Below the pieces are notes generated by a model. That model was not told the DNA's origin, made no database searches, and was given only the letters and a program-made list of their open reading frames with translations. Below are positions 20,010-27,349 of a stretch of 64,000 nt of DNA, piece by piece. The DNA lies in NCBI RefSeq assembly GCF_017104715.1, contig NZ_JAAGPI010000002.1, forward strand, positions 1 to 64,000, written 5' to 3'. Both the position numbers and the translations under genes were made by a program. How positions within the stretch are numbered: position 1 is the first letter of the stretch; every line of letters begins with the position of its first letter. This DNA is from Burkholderia sp. Ac-20365. Lineage in GTDB: Bacteria > Pseudomonadota > Gammaproteobacteria > Burkholderiales > Burkholderiaceae.

Positions 20010-22109
20010 TTACTTTGCTGCCGTGGTTGCGAGTGCAAAGGGGAATACGGCAGACGTCCCGGCTTGCCGTAGCAATGCCGCTGCCAGAGTCAACGTCCAC
20101 GCAGAGTCGACCACGTCATCGATTAGCAAGACAGGCGATTCAGCCCCATCCGGCAGATGAACCTCAAATGCCCCATCTAAGTTGTGGCACTGATGGAAAC
20201 GGTTTTCCATTCTTTTCTGTGGTTCGGTTTCTCGCGTCTTCTGAATGACCGGCAAAAAGGGAACGCCCAACGCATTAGCCAAGCGCGCCGCAAAATCTGG
20301 TACCAACTCAGGATGTCGACGGGACGGAATGCACGTGACCCATTCAATCCCTGCGACTTCGCGCCACCGATTCCGAAGCAGGTCGGCGGTTGCATCGACC
20401 AATTCGTCGTCGAAGCGACCCTCTGCCTTTCCGCTCGCCACAAGTTCTCCCCACACCGGTTCTCCCCACCGGGAAAGGATGCGCCCCTCTTCGCCTCGGA
20501 GTGCCGGTGGAATATTTTGCCTTGACCATCCATAAGCGACCTCGTAGTCTGGGAGCGCCTCAAGGTCCCATTGCTTCTTTAGCTCCAGTGGCATTTCGCT
20601 GTGTCTAACAAATCTTTGCGCAGCAATCTTCGTCGCGCGCTCAATTTCGACGGGAAGCACGGGGTTCCCTAAACAAACCGCACACCGCCCGCAAGCGTTC
20701 GCAGCTGGGTCATCCAGCGCGCCAGCCAAGAACCGCATCAGGCAAGACTCGTTTTCCAGATAGTCTTTCATCTGCTCCCATTCAGCTTCTCGCTGATGGG
20801 TGAGATGTTCGATACGTACACGGTCGAACTGGTATGGATTCGCCGTACGGTACCACGCACCGTCTATACGCATTACTGGAGAACGTGGCTCGACCACGAG
20901 GAGCTTTAACACTTTTTCAATCTGAGATTGGCGCAAGTTCACAGCGCGCTCGATTTCACGCACCTTCATGCCATCATCGGCGTTCTCGAGAGCTTCCAAA
21001 ACTCGTTCTACCTGCCATTCTGGTGGGAAGGAAGAGTCCCGGAAGAATTCGTTGATGGCGTCCTCTTCCTCCCCTGACAACAGCACTCCATAGGCCATCG
21101 GGATGGCACGCCCAGCACGACCGACTTGCTGGTAGTAGGCGACGACATTGCCGGGCGTCTGATAGTGGATTACAAAGGTGAGGTCGGGCTTGTCGTACCC
21201 CATACCAAGTGCGTTAGTCGCAACTAGGCACTTGATGTCGTTCGCCAGTAGCGCGTGTTCCAAGGCCTGTCGCTCGCCATCTGACTTGCCGGAGTGGTAC
21301 GCATGCGCGTCGACACCGTTCTGTTGAAGCCACTCTGCGACGCGGTCGGCATCACGAGTCGTCAGCACGTAAACGATGCCGCTGCCGGGCAGTTGAGGAA
21401 TATGCACTGCAAGCCAGGCCAAGCGGTCGGCAGGGGTATGCAGCCGGATGTTCTGTAGAGCAAGGCTATTGCGAATCAAGGGGCCCCGTTGGACAGCGAC
21501 GGCACCCCCGAGCTGCTCCGCGACGTCCTGTTCCACGCGCCGATTGGCAGTGGCCGTCGTGGCTAGAACCGCGATATTCCCCGGTAATCGCGCCAGCACT
21601 TGACCAATACGGCGATAGTCTGGACGGAAGTCGTGACCCCAGTCAGAGATGCAGTGCGCCTCATCAATTACCAGCAGCGCAATGCGGGCAGCAATCGGTT
21701 GCAAGGTCTGCGCTATAAACTCGTCGTTGGCTAGACGCTCCGGGGAAATCAACAGTAGGTCGACACGGTCGGCAAGCAACTCGTTCCGCACGTGGTCCCA
21801 CTCCTCTCGGTTGGTCGAGTTGACCGTCAATGCCCGTAGACCTAGTCGCTCTGCCGCTTCAATCTGATTGCGCATCAAAGCCAGAAGTGGCGAAATGATG
21901 AGAGTCACGCCCGCTCCTTGGTCGCGCATCAGCTTGGCAGAAGCGAAATACACCATACTCTTGCCCCAGCCGGTGCGCTGGACGCACAACACCTTGCCTC
22001 GCTGATTGACTATATGGTCAATGGCTTCCCACTGACCATCTCGAAACTCAGCGCCACGGTTGTCCATAGCTACTTGCAAATACTGTAACGCGTTGGCTCT
22101 AGTCGCCAT
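20010..22109 (-). CDS. RecQ-like helicase fused to a phosphoribosyltransferase domain
   Basis: 699 residues. Domains in order: SF2 helicase with Walker A RTGWGKS (about 45-51), DEAH followed by CISDWGHDFRPDY (about 147-165), and motif VI QQVGRAGR; a RecQ zinc-binding region with C in NESCLMRF and CGRCAVC (about 450-478); then, instead of the RecQ HRDC end, a C-terminal phosphoribosyltransferase fold with the PRPP-binding motif VLLIDDVVDSAWT (about 650-663). Helicase unwinding of DNA is expected; the PRTase substrate is unknown. It is the first gene of a pair with the DprA-like protein, and the combination helicase + PRTase + DprA points to a predicted nucleic-acid-sensing defence module. Upstream lies an unusually long intergenic region. 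Confidence 0.88.
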   Translation of the reverse strand: MATRANALQYLQVAMDNRGAEFRDGQWEAIDHIVNQRGKVLCVQRTGWGKSMVYFASAKLMRDQGAGVTLIISPLLALMRNQIEAAERLGLRALTVNSTNREEWDHVRNELLADRVDLLLISPERLANDEFIAQTLQPIAARIALLVIDEAHCISDWGHDFRPDYRRIGQVLARLPGNIAVLATTATANRRVEQDVAEQLGGAVAVQRGPLIRNSLALQNIRLHTPADRLAWLAVHIPQLPGSGIVYVLTTRDADRVAEWLQQNGVDAHAYHSGKSDGERQALEHALLANDIKCLVATNALGMGYDKPDLTFVIHYQTPGNVVAYYQQVGRAGRAIPMAYGVLLSGEEEDAINEFFRDSSFPPEWQVERVLEALENADDGMKVREIERAVNLRQSQIEKVLKLLVVEPRSPVMRIDGAWYRTANPYQFDRVRIEHLTHQREAEWEQMKDYLENESCLMRFLAGALDDPAANACGRCAVCLGNPVLPVEIERATKIAAQRFVRHSEMPLELKKQWDLEALPDYEVAYGWSRQNIPPALRGEEGRILSRWGEPVWGELVASGKAEGRFDDELVDATADLLRNRWREVAGIEWVTCIPSRRHPELVPDFAARLANALGVPFLPVIQKTRETEPQKRMENRFHQCHNLDGAFEVHLPDGAESPVLLIDDVVDSAWTLTLAAALLRQAGTSAVFPFALATTAAK

Positions 22110-22670
22110 TTGCTGTGCCCCGTGAGTCTGACCAATTGTTTTTTTATCGTTTATCGAGTCGCACTCTTGCGGTGCGACGAACCGTGAACCATACCGCCTT
22201 CTAGCTCCGAGCCTATCCCCTCGTGGTTTGACCTGCGTGGTCTATCGTCAGGAAATTGTTGGTGATTTTATCTTGAATGCCCCCTCGGCTCGCTTAGCGA
22301 CTTGAGCATAGCGCCTCGAGGCGTCCAAACATATGGTGACCGGTTGATTCCGCCAGTAAAACCGTCCAGCCACCGTCGAGGCAACGCAAAGCTCGGTTCC
22401 CGGTTTGCATCATTACCGGCGGCCGGTGCGGGGTAACACCGCACGTTGAACGGGGGGCTGGCCGTCATGTTCTTGAGAGGTTCGCCGAAGCGCGGAGCTG
22501 GCGGATTTGGAAGCCATGCCGCATTCGGCGGCTGAAGCTAACAGATTGCTTTCGTCGAAGTCGATGTCGTCTCAGCTTGAATTTCCAAATTCCGGGTGCT
22601 CAAAAAGATGTTTGCCACAGATTAAAAAATCATGTCATGATTTTAAGGTAAAACTCTGAGTTCCAAGAAC
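22110..22670. other. Divergent intergenic region, 561 bases
   Basis: Separates two outward-reading units. It contains a hairpin at 22158-22178 (GTCGCAC / GTGCGAC), a short CGCCTCGAGGCG palindrome near 22311, and the palindrome listed at 22626-22644. No convincing protein gene. Confidence 0.5.
22626..22644 (+). promoter_or_regulatory. Perfect palindrome, candidate operator
   Basis: AAAATCATGTCATGATTTT is a 9-bp perfect inverted repeat around one base, in AT-rich sequence 27 bases upstream of a small ORF and 224 bases upstream of the degenerate methyltransferase gene. Shape and position fit a homodimeric repressor site over the promoter. Confidence 0.5.
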
Positions 22671-22871
22671 ATGAAAAATCTGACGCATGAAGAGTCAATA
22701 GCGCCCAGGTCGCGCCAGTCCCGGCGGTCGGCTTTCGTTGCTGTCGCCACGGTACTGGCGCTACACCCGGTGAACTTGCCGCCGGTGAAGCTAGATTTTC
22801 ACGTTACGTTCGATACGCGTCCGTATCCCGAAGGCTTGGTCAGAGGCCCGCAAATGGCGCAACTAAGATGA
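22671..22871 (+). CDS. Possible small leader protein overlapping the next gene
   Basis: 66 residues starting MKNLTHEES, with a short hydrophobic stretch (SAFVAVATVLAL, about 20-31). Its stop overlaps the ATG of the next gene as ATGA, and that gene has no ribosome site of its own; this is the only real argument that the frame is translated. No family recognised. It could be a non-coding leader. Confidence 0.3.
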   Translation: MKNLTHEESIAPRSRQSRRSAFVAVATVLALHPVNLPPVKLDFHVTFDTRPYPEGLVRGPQMAQLR

Positions 22872-24538
22872 ATCGCCCTTTGAACCCGACCGACGAATTC
22901 CGGGACTTGGTGGTGACCCTGCGTGACCGCGGTGTTCCTGATGCATATCACGCAGCATTGTCGATGCTTGCTGGGGCACAAAGGGGCGATTTGCTCAAGT
23001 CAAATGCGGTGCCCGCCCTCCAGGCGGACGTGCGGGCAATACTAGAACAGGCGACGCCGCAACTTTCCGAAATTCTTGATTGGATTTCGGTTTCGGACAC
23101 GGCAAGACGTCGTGGGGAGGCGTCGTTGACGCCGGATATTGCGCAGCTCTTGACGGACCTCGTTATGGAAGGGAAGCATGCGCGGGCTGTTGTCCTGCAA
23201 GACCCGCTTTGTCTTGTGGCATCTCGACTGAACGGCGCCGGCGTGTCGGTCGAACAGCATTGTCGCGGGTCCGACATTCCGGCGCTATGTGTCGCTATCA
23301 CGCGTGCTACGACCTGGACTGTCATCGGAGGGGCCGAAGACGTGGTTGGCGTTAAGTCCAATGGTTTTTTGCAGTTTGAGCGCGTCTCGAAAGCGGATGC
23401 TAGTCACGATGTCGCGATAGCGGTGTTTCCACTAATTCCCGGCGTCTCGGGCGGTGCACATGCAAAACAGCTTCCTTATGCAGCCAGTGAGGACCTTCGC
23501 GGGGTTATTTCGGCCGTCGGTTCGAGCGTCAGGCGGCTAATTGCGCTCGTGCCGAGTTCCATGCTCTATCGCACCGGAAAGGCGGCGGATTTTCGGAATG
23601 AGCTTCTCTCATCGGGTCGCGTGGAAGCGGTACTCGAGCTTCCCAGTGGCGTGACGCCGCTCGCAACCCACCAATATTCTGTGCTGATTCTCCGACTCTC
23701 TGGAGAGCCATCTGCCGACGCTTCCGTGTTCGTCATGACTTTGCCTGAGCGCCCAACTACGGGCGCCAGGGGACGGGGTCGGAGAATTGAGGTCGAGTCG
23801 AGCCGAGCCCTCACCCACAGCATTTTCGATGGCATCGACGGCCGCGTCGAGAAGTCCGACACCAGTCGTAGACTGACCAGCGAAGAAATTGCGCGCAGCG
23901 GCTCGCTGCTCCCACGCAGGATACTCACAGGCTCATCGTCCGACGAGGAAGTGGCCGACAATGGCGTGTCATTGCGTGACCTCGTCCAGATTATTCGCCC
24001 ATCGTCAATATCAATGGGCTCGGTTAGATTGGGCGCGAGCCTGAGCACCGAAAGCATAGTCCGCGCGTCCCCGTATGTTCGATTTATCGAAATAGTGCAA
24101 GACCAGACCTGCGAGACGGAACGTAAGAAGACTTCTGACACAGTTGCCGAGTTTCAACCTGGCGACCTAGTCATGGTGGCGAAAGGGGCGGTCGGTGCCA
24201 TGGGGCTCGTTGGGGACGCTTACGGTGGTCCGGTATCCGTGCCGAACTCCTGCCTCATATTGCGTTCGAAATCTGCAAGTTACGCGGAAGCACTTTATCT
24301 CTTCTTCAAAAGCCGGACGGGAGCAGAGCGTCTCCGACAAATCGTCACCGGAAGTACGGTTCGTAACATCCGACTTTCTGACCTTGGAGGACTTGTCGTT
24401 CCCCTTCCTTCAGCGCGCTCTTGTGCCGCAGCCAAGCATGCACTTCGAGCTATCAACGAAAGGACGGTTGAAATTCAGCGGTTGGAAGAAGAACGTGTTC
24501 GCATTTTTACCAAGGCAATCGAAGCGATGTCCGAGTAA
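22868..24538 (+). CDS. Catalytically degenerate N6-methyltransferase fused to a target-recognition domain
   Basis: 556 residues. Residues about 20-100 resemble the helical HsdM N-domain and end in LTPDIAQLLTDLV, the place where HsdM reads [11 protein letters not shown]. The Rossmann region follows, but the SAM motif is VLQDPLCLVAS (about 109-119) instead of DPxCGSGG, and the catalytic NPPF is replaced by AVFPLIPG (about 185-192). The region after it, RRLIALVPSSMLYRTGKAADFR...GRVEAVLELPSGV, still aligns with HsdM. Residues about 365-556 form an HsdS-type TRD plus helical spacer (GDLVMVAKGAVGAMGLVGDA; RTGAERLRQIVTGSTVRNIRLSDLGGLVVPLP). It should bind DNA sequence-specifically without methylating it. 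No hsdR is adjacent; instead it is convergent with a HEPN-CBS gene. Role unknown: regulator, decoy, or DNA-sensing arm of a defence pair. Confidence 0.8.
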   Translation: MNRPLNPTDEFRDLVVTLRDRGVPDAYHAALSMLAGAQRGDLLKSNAVPALQADVRAILEQATPQLSEILDWISVSDTARRRGEASLTPDIAQLLTDLVMEGKHARAVVLQDPLCLVASRLNGAGVSVEQHCRGSDIPALCVAITRATTWTVIGGAEDVVGVKSNGFLQFERVSKADASHDVAIAVFPLIPGVSGGAHAKQLPYAASEDLRGVISAVGSSVRRLIALVPSSMLYRTGKAADFRNELLSSGRVEAVLELPSGVTPLATHQYSVLILRLSGEPSADASVFVMTLPERPTTGARGRGRRIEVESSRALTHSIFDGIDGRVEKSDTSRRLTSEEIARSGSLLPRRILTGSSSDEEVADNGVSLRDLVQIIRPSSISMGSVRLGASLSTESIVRASPYVRFIEIVQDQTCETERKKTSDTVAEFQPGDLVMVAKGAVGAMGLVGDAYGGPVSVPNSCLILRSKSASYAEALYLFFKSRTGAERLRQIVTGSTVRNIRLSDLGGLVVPLPSARSCAAAKHALRAINERTVEIQRLEEERVRIFTKAIEAMSE

Positions 24539-24585
24539 CGCAGTCAAGTCCAACTGGTCGCCGGGGTGCTTTAGAGTCGCACAGT

Positions 24586-24611
24586 CACGCCAGCAACACT
24601 GCTGGCGCGTG
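24586..24611. terminator. Hairpin between convergent genes
   Basis: CGCCAGC and GCTGGCG arms around a 6-base loop lie between the stop of the methyltransferase-like gene and the stop of the HEPN-CBS gene. There is no long T-run on either strand, so termination efficiency is uncertain. Confidence 0.4.
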
Positions 24612-24626
24612 ATGGGTTCAACTGTC

Positions 24627-25415
24627 TTACAACAAGTCGAAGGGAGTGAAGACTCCTAACAGTCGCTCTGGAATGGCGCTGTCGACGACCAGCCAGAGCT
24701 TCGACGCATTATCTGCCGGAAGCATCGACAGCAAATCGTCGATTTTTGTGTCGGGCGCGACGGTCACCGCGTCGATGAGGTCCAGTTCTGCCGTTTGCAG
24801 TTGCCTTGCGGGAAAGCCGACGCGCTCATTCGGCGTTCGTGCAGAGCGAAGGTACCGGAGCAAACTCGTTTCGGACAGCAGCGTCCACTTGTCGCCATTC
24901 CACCATGGAAGGTACGAAATTGAATAGGTAAGCATGAGCTGGCGCGCTTGCGCCACGGGCTGCCATCCCTCAACGACGATGGGAGAGCGAACCATAAAGT
25001 GGGCGACAATTGCCTCGTCGTCCATGCGTCCGTTTGCCATGAGGGCGTCCTCCAAGCCGAGGCAAAGCTCGTTCGCCTTATGCGTGATGCTGCGAGCGTA
25101 AACGCCCGCGTGCATCGCGTCGTTACGTGCCCGACGAATTGCCTCGAACAGCGCATCAAACGGCATAAAAAGCTGCGGAAACTGTGCTGGTAGCTCGCTA
25201 AAAATTGTTGACTCGTTGGCGAGAATTCTGAGGGCTGGTCGGTAAGTTCCCATTGCCGCGACCTGGCGGTGTAGCCGCATACCCAAGCGCTCAATCGCAA
25301 AGCAAATCGATTCGAACCCCTCCGCGTCCGCAAGCGTCTCGTAGCGCGCGCTCCTCAACAAGTCTCGGTAGTGGAGCCGCTCGGCGGCCGTTAGGATGAC
25401 CTGCATCTCGTTCAA
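24627..25415 (-). CDS. HEPN-CBS fusion protein
   Basis: 262 residues. The N-terminal half is helical and carries RRARNDAMHAG: R97-N98-x3-H102, the HEPN nuclease signature. The C-terminal half (about 130-262) is a pair of CBS motifs: VAHFMVRSPIVVEGWQPVAQA...ISYLPW, then VTVAPDTKIDDLLSML...LWLVVDS...LLGVFTPFDLL. CBS pairs bind adenosine nucleotides or SAM, and HEPN domains often cut RNA, so a ligand-controlled RNase is a reasonable inference. The start is TTG 25415, which has GGAG 7 bases upstream; ATG 25406 is the alternative. Convergent with the dead-methyltransferase/TRD gene, whose SAM-like fold makes a shared ligand conceivable. Confidence 0.75.
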   Translation of the reverse strand: MNEMQVILTAAERLHYRDLLRSARYETLADAEGFESICFAIERLGMRLHRQVAAMGTYRPALRILANESTIFSELPAQFPQLFMPFDALFEAIRRARNDAMHAGVYARSITHKANELCLGLEDALMANGRMDDEAIVAHFMVRSPIVVEGWQPVAQARQLMLTYSISYLPWWNGDKWTLLSETSLLRYLRSARTPNERVGFPARQLQTAELDLIDAVTVAPDTKIDDLLSMLPADNASKLWLVVDSAIPERLLGVFTPFDLL

Positions 25416-26039
25416 GTTTTAACTCCAAACTCTCGTCGACCGACCCGGCACAGCGCCTAATGTTGAGCGTCGGTGCTATCGGCAGGAAGTGTGTTATCCA
25501 GAAGTAGACAGACTCCAAGAGAAAATCTTTCGACCACACGAAGCAGTCCACGGCCAAGAAGCGCAGTAGCCGGCGCGTCAAGAAATCGTCCGTTGACGAT
25601 ATTGCAGGCGAATCAACGTCGCGACATTGTCATGTTTTGCGCTTGAATTCTCAAGCCGACGGTTGCGGCTATAGACGCCACCTCTAATCTGGCGAAACAC
25701 GTCTGACTGTCGAAACGGTAGCAAGCCAAGCTCACCTGACGCAGAGAGACAAGAAACGAACATCGGCTCGCCGTCAGCCGAACAGATGCGCGGATGCACG
25801 ACGGCATTGATGCTCTCATTGTTGACGGAATCTCGGCAGCTTGAAAATTTCGTCACTATTACCTAGCTTAATAAACCTAAGCCGGTGCAATGCCGGCACG
25901 TAGTGCCAGTAATACGCCTTTATTCGTCGCATTGACCGCCCGCCAGGTCAGGCCCCCATTTTATGAGAGGGTATGGTGGGGGAAGGCGATGAAACTGGTC
26001 CGGCTGCGGGCGAATTCTGCGATGTGGGTAAGCAGTCGC
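25416..26039. other. Gap with one doubtful ORF
   Basis: 624 bases. It includes a possible 92-residue frame on the minus strand (25578-25856, listed separately) and a small GCCGG/CCGGC hairpin at 25881-25897. No transposon terminal repeat was recognised, although the left end of the Tn7-like element should be in or near this stretch. Confidence 0.4.
25578..25856 (-). CDS. Doubtful 92-residue hypothetical protein
   Basis: Starts MTKFSSCRDSVNNESINAVV and has codon usage comparable to neighbouring accessory genes, with a protein-like composition. No motif or family recognised, and no clear ribosome site. It may be the remnant of a longer gene. Confidence 0.25.
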   Translation of the reverse strand: MTKFSSCRDSVNNESINAVVHPRICSADGEPMFVSCLSASGELGLLPFRQSDVFRQIRGGVYSRNRRLENSSAKHDNVATLIRLQYRQRTIS

Positions 26040-26330
26040 CTACACCTCTTTATTCGGCTCCTGTTCGAACTGGTACAGCGCAATGGTCTCCACGCCCATG
26101 GCGCGCAGACAAGCTATGAGGAAGGCTGCCGAGAAGCGCTTACGATTGATTTTTCGGTTGAGCTGGTCGGGCGATTCGTAGACGCCCAGCTTTTCGAGCA
26201 GTCGGGAGAGTTGCTTGTAGCGGATGCCCCGACGCACCATTTCCTCTTCTATCAGTCCTTTTGCTTCTTCTTCCCACTCGCCATACGGCTCGAACTTCAG
26301 CCGGCCACGGTCGTTAGGCGTTTCTTCCAT
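26040..26330 (-). CDS. DUF6471 domain protein (small HTH-like)
   Basis: 96 residues with one DUF6471-type domain: WEEEAKGLIEEEMVRRGIRY, then KQLSRLLEKLGV, then the diagnostic NRKINRKRFSAAFLIACLRAMG. The spacing of helices is that of a small helix-turn-helix. It probably regulates transcription; the divergent tnsA starts 249 bases away, and a perfect 14-bp palindrome lies between the two. The ATG at 26330 has AGGGA close upstream. A second protein with two copies of the same domain lies at 36566-37102, on the other side of the Tn7-like/TrfA block. Confidence 0.85.
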   Translation of the reverse strand: MEETPNDRGRLKFEPYGEWEEEAKGLIEEEMVRRGIRYKQLSRLLEKLGVYESPDQLNRKINRKRFSAAFLIACLRAMGVETIALYQFEQEPNKEV

Positions 26331-26396
26331 CGTTCCCTCTCGACGTCATTCGAGCCTTCACCTTTTTGCTGCTGGAATTTTCTCATAGCCAATTTC

Positions 26397-26410
26397 GGTC
26401 GTATACGACC
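26397..26410. promoter_or_regulatory. 14-bp perfect palindrome between DUF6471 gene and tnsA
   Basis: GGTCGTATACGACC lies 67 bases upstream of the DUF6471 start and 169 bases upstream of tnsA. The position in a divergent promoter region fits an operator that could control both, with the small HTH protein as the obvious candidate binder. Confidence 0.5.
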
Positions 26411-26578
26411 GGTCTGCGGGCCGGTATCTCTACACGTTCTCAGCAAGCCATTTTTTTGCGAGAACAGAATGCTGACAATAACGTTACAACCAAATTTGAC
26501 GTCCCGACGGAGCGTAACTGCATCCCGGGCCATTAGGCAGATGCACTGCCGACGGCAGGCTTCGGTCGGTGGTGCGAA

Positions 26579-27349
26579 ATGAGAAGCGCACCGTCATATG
26601 GCGTCCGTAGTCGCCGGAGTGCTTCGAACGCCGGCGTTCGACAAACAGCGCGGACGTACGGCAAGGCTCGCATCGGCACATATGCCGAAAAAGCCGACGG
26701 ACACATCACCGTTGAAGCCGACCCTGAACGCCTGGTAGCGCACATGCTGTGCGTCGACCCGCGCGTGCGCTCTTTCCGGCCGCAGCCGTTCACCGTTGAC
26801 CTGGTTGCTGGACGGCTACTGTTCACAAGTGAGGAACTGTCGGAAGCGCGTAGGTTACGTGGCAGTCGCACCGGGGAGGCAGAGTACACGCCAGACTTTG
26901 CAACCGTTCAGGCGGACGGCCTGCAGCGCGCATACGAGGTCAAGCTTCAGGGCTTTGAGGGCGACGCCCGGTACTGGGCCAAAGTCGAGCGAGCGCGCGA
27001 AATTATGGAGGCGTACTGCTATCCGCTATTCACCGTAGTTGTGCCCAGGAATGAACGGCATCCGGTCCTAGTCAATGCGCAATTGTTAAAGCCTGCCGCA
27101 ATGCGCGCCCGCGAATACCTAACGTCAGACATCATCAGCCGGGTCGAACGCTACTGCGAACCCGGCCCCGTGCTGCAGCGCGCGCTATGCGCCGACCTTC
27201 AGATTCCGACGGGTCTGATTCCTCCGCTACTCGCCACGGGTGTCTTGCAGGCCGACCTCGCGCATCACCATATCTGTGCCACGCTTCAACTCTCGGCCGC
27301 ATATGGAGACCTAAGCCATCTCTGTCTGATTGAGGAGCTGCGGCCATGA
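26579..27349 (+). CDS. tnsA: Tn7-like transposon endonuclease TnsA
   Basis: In Tn7, TnsA cuts the 5' ends of the element so that it moves by cut-and-paste together with TnsB. 256 residues. The N-terminal part is the restriction-endonuclease-like domain: E51, then YTPDFATVQ with D106 and AYEVKLQG with E120/K122 match the E-D-(Q/E)xK arrangement of TnsA. The C-terminal winged-helix part (about 155-256) contacts TnsC. First gene of an operon in which each stop overlaps the next start by 4 bases (tnsA/tnsB at 27346-27349). It starts with ATG 26579; the first 30 residues are Arg/Ser-rich and the true start could lie slightly downstream. Confidence 0.88.
   Translation: MRSAPSYGVRSRRSASNAGVRQTARTYGKARIGTYAEKADGHITVEADPERLVAHMLCVDPRVRSFRPQPFTVDLVAGRLLFTSEELSEARRLRGSRTGEAEYTPDFATVQADGLQRAYEVKLQGFEGDARYWAKVERAREIMEAYCYPLFTVVVPRNERHPVLVNAQLLKPAAMRAREYLTSDIISRVERYCEPGPVLQRALCADLQIPTGLIPPLLATGVLQADLAHHHICATLQLSAAYGDLSHLCLIEELRP

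Noticed and set aside
25890..26582. 230-codon plus-strand frame before tnsA
   Set aside because: Overlaps the DUF6471 gene, which has strong family evidence on the other strand.
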